Below the pieces are notes generated by a model. That model was not told the DNA's origin, did not search any database, and saw only the letters and a list, made by a program, of their open reading frames with translations. A stretch of 5,578 nt of DNA from Frankiales bacterium (GTDB taxonomy: Bacteria > Actinomycetota > Actinomycetes > Mycobacteriales > SCTD01), in the NCBI GenBank assembly GCA_025966295.1, contig JAOPVD010000271.1:1-5578 (forward strand). Direction: 5' to 3'. Shown here piece after piece: positions 1 to 5,578 of the stretch; the stretch's first letter is position 1, and each line of letters begins with the position of its first letter. Made by a program: the position numbers and the translations under genes.

Positions 1-300
1 CCGCTCCCCGTCCCGTCGGGGACGGCCGCGCTGCCCGGCTTCACCCTCGGGCCGGTGCCGTCGTCGCCCACCTCCGCCGTCCCGGCCCCCGCGCTCGCGC
101 CGAGCGTGGCCGCGTCCGGGACGCCGACGCCGCCGGCCGGCGTGCCGGTCGCGTACGGCGGCAAGGACGGCATCGTGCAGAGCTCGGCGCACCGTTACGG
201 GCTGCCGGCCCTGCTCGCCCTGGTGGCGATCGGCGGCGTGGTGTCGCTGCTCGTGCGCTTCCTGCTGGCCGAGCCGGGAGCACGTCGTACCGGGTCCTGA
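1..300 (+). CDS. 3' end of a proline-rich protein with a C-terminal membrane helix (partial)
   Basis: The frame is open from the first base to TGA at 298-300, so this is the last 99 codons of a gene starting before the window. An internal GTG at 55 has no ribosome site and is not needed as a start. Codons 1 to about 58 are a low-complexity Pro/Ala/Ser/Thr stretch, typical of an extracytoplasmic linker. Codons about 67-89 form a strongly hydrophobic helix (GLPALLALVAIGGVVSLLVR), followed by a short tail containing arginines (ARR). This suggests a wall-spanning or surface domain anchored by a C-terminal transmembrane segment with a short, basic cytoplasmic tail; that topology is inferred. No LPxTG-like motif precedes the helix, so sortase anchoring is not supported. 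The family cannot be recognised from this fragment. Other actinobacteria carry membrane and penicillin-binding protein genes upstream of rpsF, but nothing here proves such an identity. Confidence 0.7.
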   Translation, partial: PLPVPSGTAALPGFTLGPVPSSPTSAVPAPALAPSVAASGTPTPPAGVPVAYGGKDGIVQSSAHRYGLPALLALVAIGGVVSLLVRFLLAEPGARRTGS

Positions 301-313
301 CCGACGGCGCTGG

Positions 314-319
314 TAGCGT
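314..319 (+). promoter_or_regulatory. Possible -10 element for the rpsF operon
   Basis: TAGCGT fits the TAnnnT form of actinobacterial -10 boxes. It lies just after the upstream gene's stop and before the leader hairpin. Initiation about 7 nt downstream would give a leader of roughly 70 nt containing the whole predicted structure. No convincing -35 hexamer is present at 16-19 nt, so this is a weak call based on position and one hexamer. Confidence 0.25.
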
Positions 320-343
320 TGCCGCGTTTGCTGACGTGAACAC

Positions 344-386
344 CCTCCTGCCACGGATCGTCCGTGGCCGCTGAGTCCACAGGAGG
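344..386 (+). promoter_or_regulatory. rpsF leader RNA, S6:S18-type autoregulatory structure (predicted)
   Basis: Two nested perfect stems are visible. The inner one pairs CCACGGA (351-357) with TCCGTGG (361-367) around a TCG loop. The outer one pairs CCTCCTG (344-350) with CAGGAGG (380-386). The 5' strands are contiguous, while the 3' strands are separated by a 12-nt one-sided bulge (368-379) that begins CCG. The outer 3' strand is the rpsF Shine-Dalgarno sequence, so the fold would hide it. A leader with two stems and an asymmetric bulge containing CCG is the published form of the mRNA site bound by the ribosomal protein S6:S18 complex, which represses its own operon. Both proteins are encoded here (398-688 and 1314-1550). 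The pairing is seen; binding and repression are inferred. Confidence 0.65.
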
Positions 387-389
387 AGG
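381..389 (+). promoter_or_regulatory. rpsF Shine-Dalgarno sequence
   Basis: AGGAGGAGG is a strong ribosome binding site. It ends 8 nt before TTG at 398, but it overlaps GTG at 389. The spacing therefore selects the TTG. Most of it also forms the 3' strand of the leader's outer stem. Confidence 0.8.
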
Positions 390-397
390 TGGGTTAC

Positions 398-688
398 TTG
401 CGTCACTACGAGCTCATGGTCATCCTCGACCCCGACCTTGAGGAGCGGACCATCGCTCCCAGCCTCGACACGTTCCTCAACGTCGTCCGTACGGGCGGCG
501 GGACGGTCGAGAAGGTCGACATCTGGGGTCGCCGTCGACTCTCCTTCGAGATCAACAAGAAGGCCGAGGGCATCTACGCCGTCGTCGACCTGCAGGCCGA
601 GCCGGCCACGATGAAGGAGCTGGACCGTCAGCTCAACCTCAACGAGGCCGTCCTGCGCACCAAGGTCCTCCGTCCCGAACTGCGCTAG
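398..688 (+). CDS. rpsF: 30S ribosomal protein S6
   Basis: S6 binds the central domain of 16S rRNA as a heterodimer with S18 in the small-subunit platform. The predicted protein is 96 aa, the usual actinobacterial size. It begins MRHYELMVILDPDLEERT, and has the conserved VEKVDIWGRRRLSFEI strand-turn and the C-terminal LDRQLNLNEAVLRTKVLR helix/strand. I chose TTG at 398 over the in-frame GTG at 389 for two reasons. Family members start directly at M-R-x-Y-E, and the Shine-Dalgarno sequence at 381-389 has an 8-nt spacer to the TTG but none to the GTG. It is the first gene of the rpsF-ssb-rpsR-rplI operon, with a 98-nt gap to ssb. The leader suggests feedback control by S6:S18. Identity is clear; only the start is a choice. 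Confidence 0.97.
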   Translation: MRHYELMVILDPDLEERTIAPSLDTFLNVVRTGGGTVEKVDIWGRRRLSFEINKKAEGIYAVVDLQAEPATMKELDRQLNLNEAVLRTKVLRPELR

Positions 689-749
689 TCCGAGCACGTC
701 CTTCCCCGCAACCTCAGTGCATCCCTGATCGCACGCACCTCACTCTGAC

Positions 750-764
750 TCCCCGTACCGGGGA
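750..764 (+). repeat. Small inverted repeat between rpsF and ssb
   Basis: TCCCCG (750-755) and CGGGGA (759-764) form a perfect 6-bp stem around a TAC loop, 10 nt before the ssb Shine-Dalgarno sequence (775-780). It has no T-tract, so it is not a standard terminator. It could be an RNA processing or attenuation element, or chance in GC-rich DNA. Confidence 0.35.
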
Positions 765-786
765 AGGAACCTCCAAGGAGAACCAC

Positions 787-1284
787 GTGGCAGGCGAGAC
801 CGTCATCACCGTCGTCGGGAACCTCACCGGCGACCCCGAGCTGCGCTTCACCCCTTCGGGTGCGGCCGTGGCCAGCTTCACCGTTGCCTCCACCCCGCGG
901 ACGCTCGACAAGGCGACCAACGAGTGGAAGGACGGCGAGGCGCTCTTCCTCCGCTGCTCCATCTGGCGCCAGGCCGCTGAGAACGTGGCCGAGTCGCTCC
1001 AGAAGGGCATGCGGGTCGTGGTCCAGGGACGCTTGAAGCAGCGCTCCTTTGAGACCAAGGAGGGCGAGAAGCGCACGGTGATCGAGCTCGACGTCGAAGA
1101 GGTCGGCCCCTCCCTGAAGTACGCCACCGCGAAGGTCAACAGGACCACGCGCGGCGGCGGCGGGGGCGGCGGCTTCGGTGGTTCTCCCTCGGGCGGCGGC
1201 GCGCCGGCTGACGACCCCTGGGCCTCCTCGGCCCCGGCGGCGTCGGGCGGCGGCGGCGGCTGGTCCGACGAGCCCCCCTTCTAA
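787..1284 (+). CDS. ssb: Single-stranded DNA-binding protein
   Basis: SSB coats single-stranded DNA during replication, recombination and repair and recruits partner enzymes through its C-terminal tip. The 165-aa product has an N-terminal OB fold (residues about 1-115), starting MAGETVITVVGNLTGDPELRF and including LFLRCSIWRQAAENVAESL and MRVVVQGRLKQRSFETKEG. A glycine/serine/alanine-rich disordered linker follows (about 120-158), and the protein ends WSDEPPF, the acidic-hydrophobic interaction tip. GTG at 787 is supported by AAGGAG at 775-780 with a 6-nt spacer. It sits between rpsF and rpsR, the conserved order in actinobacteria, and 29 nt separate it from rpsR. The glycine tract around 1150-1180 is encoded by a GGC/GGG run and may vary in length between strains. 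The family assignment is secure. Confidence 0.97.
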   Translation: MAGETVITVVGNLTGDPELRFTPSGAAVASFTVASTPRTLDKATNEWKDGEALFLRCSIWRQAAENVAESLQKGMRVVVQGRLKQRSFETKEGEKRTVIELDVEEVGPSLKYATAKVNRTTRGGGGGGGFGGSPSGGGAPADDPWASSAPAASGGGGGWSDEPPF

Positions 1285-1313
1285 CCCACCAACTTTCGTA
1301 GGAGTACGCAGCG

Positions 1314-1550
1314 ATGGCCAAGCCGCCGCCCCGCAAGCCCAAGAAGAAGGTCTGCCAGTTCTGCAAGGACAAGGTGACCTACGTCGACTACAAGGACAGC
1401 GGTCTGCTCCGCAAGTACATCTCGGACCGCGGAAATATCCGCGCCCGTCGTGTCAGCGGCAACTGCAGCCAGCACCAGCGTGACGTCGCCATGGCTGGGG
1501 AGAACAGCCGTGCGATGGCGCTCCTCCCGTACACGAGCACCGCCCGATGA
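1314..1550 (+). CDS. rpsR: 30S ribosomal protein S18 (zinc-binding, C+ form)
   Basis: S18 pairs with S6 on the 16S rRNA platform. The product is 78 aa, close to the usual size, starting MAKPPPRKPKKKVCQFCK and ending MALLPYTSTAR. Cys14, Cys17, Cys51 and His54 (CxxC...CxxH) form a probable zinc site, making this the zinc-dependent form; many actinobacteria have a second, cysteine-free S18 used under zinc starvation. ATG at 1314 has AGGAG at 1300-1304 with a 9-nt spacer. The stop overlaps the rplI start (ATGA, 1547-1550), implying translational coupling. Several residues look atypical for the family: Asn41 where RGKIRARR normally has Lys, and Gly62-Glu63 where a hydrophobic residue followed by Lys is usual. 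The codons there (GGA AAT, GGG GAG) also break the local preference. Function is clear; those residues should be confirmed. Confidence 0.96.
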   Translation: MAKPPPRKPKKKVCQFCKDKVTYVDYKDSGLLRKYISDRGNIRARRVSGNCSQHQRDVAMAGENSRAMALLPYTSTAR

Positions 1551-1993
1551 AGCTCATCCTGACGGCCGACGTGCCGAACCTCGGTGCCCCCGGGGACATG
1601 GTTGAGGTCAAGGACGGCTACGGCCGCAACTTCCTCGTCCCGCAGGGGCTGGCGATCCCGGCCACCCGCGGTGCCGAGAAGCAGGTCGCGAACATCCGGC
1701 GGGCCCGCGACGCCCGTACCGTCCGCGACCTCGGCCACGCCAACGAGATCAAGCAGTCGCTGCAGACGCTGAACGTGAGCCTGCCGGCTCGCGCCGGTGA
1801 CGGCGGCAAGCTGTTCGGCTCCGTGACGACGGCGGACATCGTCGCCGCCATCAGCAAGGCGGGTGGCCCGAAGCTCGACAAGCGCTCCGTGGTCATCAAG
1901 CACGCGATCAAGTCGGTGGGCAACCACGCGGTCCAGGTCAAGGTGCACGCCGACGTCGAGGTCAACCTCTCGGTGGCGGTCGTCGAGGGCTAG
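1547..1993 (+). CDS. rplI: 50S ribosomal protein L9
   Basis: L9 binds 23S rRNA near the L1 stalk and helps maintain translational fidelity. The 148-aa protein is of normal length. The N-terminal rRNA-binding domain (residues 1 to about 50) carries the signature MKLILTADVPNLGAPGDMVEVKDGYGRNFLVPQG in consecutive positions 1-34 with the conserved glycines. A long helix (about 45-75) links it to the C-terminal domain, which contains GGKLFGSVTTADIVAAI. The ATG overlaps the rpsR stop by ATGA and no strong Shine-Dalgarno sequence precedes it, so ribosomes finishing rpsR probably reinitiate here. It is the last gene of the operon and is followed after 14 nt by a strong hairpin. Confidence 0.97.
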   Translation: MKLILTADVPNLGAPGDMVEVKDGYGRNFLVPQGLAIPATRGAEKQVANIRRARDARTVRDLGHANEIKQSLQTLNVSLPARAGDGGKLFGSVTTADIVAAISKAGGPKLDKRSVVIKHAIKSVGNHAVQVKVHADVEVNLSVAVVEG

Positions 1994-2007
1994 CGCCCTT
2001 CGCACGT

Positions 2008-2046
2008 CAGAACGGCCCGGCCCCTCACGGGGGCCGGGCCGTTCTG
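2008..2046 (+). terminator. Bidirectional hairpin terminator between rplI and the oxidoreductase gene
   Basis: CAGAACGGCCCGGCCCC (2008-2024) and its exact complement (2030-2046) form a 17-bp GC-rich stem with a 5-nt loop. It lies between two convergent genes, 14 nt after the rplI stop and 11 nt from the stop of the minus-strand gene, so it can serve both. Neither side has a real T-tract; actinobacterial terminators often lack one. The hairpin is certain; its action as a terminator is inferred from position. Confidence 0.85.
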
Positions 2047-2057
2047 CTGTCGCGTGG

Positions 2058-3017
2058 CTAGCGGGCGGTGAGCAGCACCTTGGCCAGCGCCCGCCGCTCG
2101 TCGAGCTCGAGCAGCGCGTCGGCGGCCTGCTCCAGCGGGTAGCTGTTGCCGACCAGCGGGTCGAGGCTGCCGTCCTCCAGGTGCGGCAGCAGCCGGGCCC
2201 ACTGCTCCTGCAGGTAGGCGGGGTCGCGCATCCAGAACGCGCCCCAGCCGACCCCGACGACGCTGAGGTTGTTGAGCAGCAGCCGGTTGACCTTCACCTC
2301 GGGGATGCCACCGGCGGTGAACCCGACGACGAGCAGCCGGCCCTCCGGGGCCAGCGCGCGCAGGCTGTCGGTGAAGCGGTCGCCGCCGACCGGGTCCATG
2401 ACCACGTCGACCCCGCGCCCGCCGGTGAGCTCCTTGACCTGGGCGAGGAAGCCGGCCGGGTCGGCGATGACCTCATCGGCGCCGGCCTTGCGGGCGATGT
2501 CGGCCTTCACGTCGCTGGACACCACGGCGATGACCTTGGCGCCCAGGACCTTGGCGAGCTGGATGGTGGCGACACCGATGCCGCCGGCCGCCCCGTGGAC
2601 CAGGACGGTCTCGCCGGCCTGCAGGCGCCCGCGGCGCACCAGCCCGAAGTCGACGGTCAGGTAGTTCATGAGCAGCGCCGCGCCGGCCTCGAACGACACC
2701 CGGTCGGGCAGCGGGAACAGCAGCGCGGCGTCCACGGCGGCCCGCTCGGCGTAGCCGCCCAGGACCGAGAACCCGGCCACCCGGGTCCCGGGCGCGAAGG
2801 CCGCACCGGAGACCACCACGCCGGCGACCTCCGAGCCGGGGACGAACGGCAGCTCGGGCTTCATCTGGTACTGGCCGCGCGACATCAGCACGTCCGGGTA
2901 GTTGACGCCCGCGACGTGCACGTCGAGCAGGACCTTCCCGGTCGCGTCCGGCTCGGGGACGTCGACGACCTGGACGGCGGCCGGCCCGTCGAGCGTGGTG
3001 ATCTGGACTGCGCGCAC
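2058..3017 (-). CDS. Zinc-independent NADPH:quinone oxidoreductase / MDR-superfamily enzyme
   Basis: The 319-aa product has the normal length and layout of the quinone-oxidoreductase branch of medium-chain dehydrogenases/reductases, soluble enzymes that use NADPH to reduce quinones or activated alkenes. The N-terminal GroES-like domain includes VAGVNYPDVLMSRGQY (about 35-50) and PFVPGSEVAGVV (57-68). The Rossmann domain carries the nucleotide motif HGAAGGIGVATIQLAK (141-156), followed by VDVVMDPVGGD. The GHE motif and cysteines of zinc-dependent alcohol dehydrogenases are absent, which fits a zinc-free enzyme. The substrate cannot be read from sequence; related family members also include enoyl- and acryloyl-CoA reductases. 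I chose GTG at 3017-3015 because AGGAGG lies 4 nt upstream and the product then begins MRAVQIT, as relatives do. The frame stays open far upstream, but that extension overlaps the divergent gene and lacks family sequence. It converges on rplI. Confidence 0.93.
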   Translation of the reverse strand: MRAVQITTLDGPAAVQVVDVPEPDATGKVLLDVHVAGVNYPDVLMSRGQYQMKPELPFVPGSEVAGVVVSGAAFAPGTRVAGFSVLGGYAERAAVDAALLFPLPDRVSFEAGAALLMNYLTVDFGLVRRGRLQAGETVLVHGAAGGIGVATIQLAKVLGAKVIAVVSSDVKADIARKAGADEVIADPAGFLAQVKELTGGRGVDVVMDPVGGDRFTDSLRALAPEGRLLVVGFTAGGIPEVKVNRLLLNNLSVVGVGWGAFWMRDPAYLQEQWARLLPHLEDGSLDPLVGNSYPLEQAADALLELDERRALAKVLLTAR

Positions 3018-3067
3018 TGCTCCTCCTGAGGTGAGGTCGTCACGGTACGGCGAACCGCTCGGCCCCC

Positions 3068-3184
3068 GCCGTAGAGGTCCGGGCTCCCCCGCGGGCCCAG
3101 CGCACCGGTCTCGGGGGCGCGGCACGCGGGTGGGGGCTGTGGACACCTCCCCCGGACTGTCGGACCTTCGTGGTGCCGTAGAGG
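3068..3184. repeat. Paired direct repeat GCCGTAGAGG in the divergent intergenic region
   Basis: GCCGTAGAGG occurs at 3068-3077 and again at 3175-3184, the second copy ending one base before the ATG of the 177-aa gene. Both copies lie in the 168-nt gap between two divergently transcribed genes. They may be operator half-sites, or chance; no regulator is identified. Confidence 0.4.
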
Positions 3185-3185
3185 C

Positions 3186-3719
3186 ATGGAGCTCTTCGAC
3201 CTCCCACGCCAGCGGCTCGACCCGGCCACCCACGACGCGGTCTTCGGCGACCTGCCAGCCGTGCTGGCCGCCGACCTGCACACCCCCGAGGTCGGTGACC
3301 TGGTGCTGCAACTGCTCGACCGGGGCTGGCGCCAGGGCCAGGTCGCGACCCGGGTCGGCGCCATGCCGGCCGGCCCCGACCCGGAGGCCGACGTCGTCCG
3401 GCTGCTGACCGGTTTGCTTGCGCAGCAGCCGCCGGACGTCCGCTGGCGCGAACAGCGCGCCGAGCGGGAGGCGGCGCGCAGCTCGGCGCAGTTCGAGCAG
3501 CCGGCCAGCGAGGACTCGCGCCGGCGCTGGATCGCCCAGATCCGGCAGGACCTCAGCGGCCCGCGCACGCCCCGGCCGGAGCCGCTGGTGCGGATGCGGC
3601 CGGCCTGTGCGCTCTGCGCCGCCGAGAGCGAGTTCTTCGTGACCCGGCAGGTGCGGCTCTGCGGGGCCTGCGTCGAGCTGCTCGGCACCGGTGCGGTGAC
3701 GCTGCCGGAGGCAGGGTGA
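3186..3719 (+). CDS. Unrecognised 177-aa protein with C-terminal CxxC-x14-CxxC zinc ribbon
   Basis: I do not recognise the family. Residues 1 to about 85 are predicted to be mainly helical (AVFGDLPAVLAADL, EVGDLVLQLLDRGWRQGQV, ADVVRLLTGLLAQ). Residues about 86-135 are charged and arginine-rich, probably a helix or flexible linker. Cys141, Cys144, Cys159 and Cys162 form two CxxC knuckles 14 residues apart, the spacing of a small zinc ribbon or treble clef. There is no signal peptide or membrane helix, so it should be cytoplasmic. A DNA-, RNA- or protein-binding role is plausible but not shown. ATG at 3186 is the only start near the beginning of the conserved-looking reading frame. GAGG lies only 1 nt before it, too close to act normally, so the mRNA may be leaderless. 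Codon use matches the neighbours, which supports a real gene. It is followed by 262 nt and then dnaB on the same strand. Confidence 0.8.
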   Translation: MELFDLPRQRLDPATHDAVFGDLPAVLAADLHTPEVGDLVLQLLDRGWRQGQVATRVGAMPAGPDPEADVVRLLTGLLAQQPPDVRWREQRAEREAARSSAQFEQPASEDSRRRWIAQIRQDLSGPRTPRPEPLVRMRPACALCAAESEFFVTRQVRLCGACVELLGTGAVTLPEAG

Positions 3720-3733
3720 GGCGCCACCTTTCT

Positions 3734-3863
3734 TCGTCCACAGGCTGGCGTGACCGATGTGGGCGAGTTGTCCGCGTGCCCACCGGCCCCGGCCGGCCGT
3801 CCTGCACAGGGTGCCGACAGGCCGTCCACAGCGGCGCGCCACGTCATCCCCACCCTGTCCCCA
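3734..3863 (+). promoter_or_regulatory. Cluster of DnaA-box-like 9-mers upstream of dnaB
   Basis: Four same-strand 9-mers resemble the actinobacterial DnaA box TTGTCCACA: TCGTCCACA (3734-3742, 8/9), TTGTCCGCG (3768-3776, 7/9), CCGTCCACA (3822-3830, 7/9) and CTGTCCCCA (3855-3863, 7/9). Start-to-start distances are 34, 54 and 33 nt. They lie in the 262-nt region before dnaB and could let DnaA influence dnaB expression. Degenerate matches arise easily in GC-rich DNA, and no AT-rich unwinding region is present, so this is not an origin call. Confidence 0.3.
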
Positions 3864-3962
3864 GCGGCGCCCACAGGGGTCGGCGGCGACCCGGCCCGGA
3901 CACGCCGACGTCGGTCCGTCCTACGACTAGAAAGCACCAGGCGCAGGGAGTCTGGGCCGATC

Positions 3963-3970
3963 GGGAGGGG
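3963..3970 (+). promoter_or_regulatory. dnaB Shine-Dalgarno sequence
   Basis: GGGAGGGG directly abuts GTG at 3970, leaving no spacer, but ends 11 nt before the next in-frame GTG at 3982. The spacing favours the second start, though it is slightly long. Confidence 0.55.
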
Positions 3971-3981
3971 TGCAAGCAGCT

Positions 3982-5361
<1,380 letters not shown>

Positions 5362-5578
5362 CCGCAGCGTGGACAGCCGCGCCGCTCCCCGGCCGGTCGG
5401 CTCGTGAAGGGTCCTTGTCCGCACGCCGCCAGGCCGAGCTCGGGTTGGCACCGCGAGAGGTCGTCAAGAGCCAGGCGAGGTGGTTGACTCCGGCTGTCGG
5501 CCCAGTCCCCGGCGCAGTCGGTCGTCCACGCAGCTCGGGATCGGGTGGCACATGACGGGACCTGGGGCTCGTGAGCCG
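5362..5578. other. Intergenic region after dnaB, no supported gene
   Basis: I see no convincing coding region in these 217 nt. An imperfect hairpin can form from AGCCG (5375-5379) and CGGCT (5398-5402) with an inner CCG/CGG pairing, a weak terminator candidate for dnaB. ATG at 5552 opens a frame (MTGPGAREP) that runs off the window end. It could be the start of the next gene, but nine codons and a poor ribosome site are not enough to call one. Two further GTCCAC cores lie here (inverse at about 5369, forward at about 5524). Confidence 0.5.

Noticed and set aside
1150..1265. GGC-rich tract in ssb as a tandem repeat or mobile element
   Set aside because: It encodes the ordinary glycine-rich linker of actinobacterial SSB and shows no regular repeat unit.
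1863..3029. 388-codon plus-strand frame across the rplI end and the oxidoreductase
   Set aside because: It runs through the rplI stop, the terminator hairpin and the antisense of a well-supported enzyme; its composition is that of a shadow frame.
3042..3047. -10 box TACCGT (minus strand) for the oxidoreductase gene
   Set aside because: It fits TAnnnT and is well placed, but no -35 element lies 16-19 nt upstream; one hexamer is not enough.
3018..3842. Long upstream extension of the minus-strand oxidoreductase frame (594 codons in total)
   Set aside because: The extra N-terminal part is low-complexity, lies antisense to the 177-aa zinc-ribbon gene and has no MDR features. A strong Shine-Dalgarno sequence and family-like start exist at 3017.
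3922..3933. dnaB promoter at TACGACTAGAAA
   Set aside because: Slightly AT-richer than its surroundings, but it does not fit TAnnnT well and has no matching -35 box.
3720..3981. Chromosomal replication origin (oriC)
   Set aside because: DnaA-box-like words are present but degenerate, there is no AT-rich unwinding region, and dnaA/dnaN do not flank it.
5552..5578. Start of a new plus-strand gene (MTGPGAREP...)
   Set aside because: Only nine codons before the window ends and no clear Shine-Dalgarno sequence; it cannot be distinguished from chance.

Overview
The window is a GC-rich actinobacterial chromosome segment built around the conserved ribosomal/replication block rpsF-ssb-rpsR-rplI ... 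dnaB. This call rests on third-position G/C codon use, GTG and TTG starts, an actinobacterial type SSB with a glycine-rich tail, a CxxC...CxxH form of S18, and a DnaB closely resembling mycobacterial/Frankia-like proteins. The S18 N-terminus and the DnaB sequence feel closest to Frankiales/Geodermatophilales-like lineages. That placement is an impression from memory, not a computed assignment.

Left part (1-1993, all on +): the 3' end of a proline/alanine-rich protein with a C-terminal membrane helix (1-300), then a 97-nt leader and rpsF, ssb, rpsR and rplI. The rpsF leader can fold into two stacked stems with a one-sided bulge that begins CCG. Its outer stem pairs directly with the rpsF Shine-Dalgarno sequence, as expected for the S6:S18 autoregulatory leader described in other bacteria. 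rpsR and rplI overlap by ATGA and are probably translationally coupled. A 17-bp hairpin (2008-2046) closes the operon.

Middle part (2058-3719): two genes lie between rplI and dnaB. A zinc-independent MDR/quinone-oxidoreductase family enzyme on the minus strand converges on rplI and shares its terminator hairpin. A divergent, unrecognised 177-aa protein with a CxxC-x14-CxxC zinc-ribbon signature is read towards dnaB.

Right part (3720-5578): a 262-nt intergenic region with several same-strand DnaA-box-like 9-mers, then dnaB, encoding the replicative helicase. It is intact and lacks inteins at both sites where inteins interrupt other actinobacterial or cyanobacterial dnaB genes. The last 217 nt hold no gene I can support.

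No new defence or mobile system is visible. The points most worth checking are the rpsF leader structure, atypical residues at normally invariant positions of DnaB (H3-motif Gln to Leu; RNGP Gly to Val) and of S18, the DnaA-box-like cluster before dnaB, and the uncharacterised zinc-ribbon protein.
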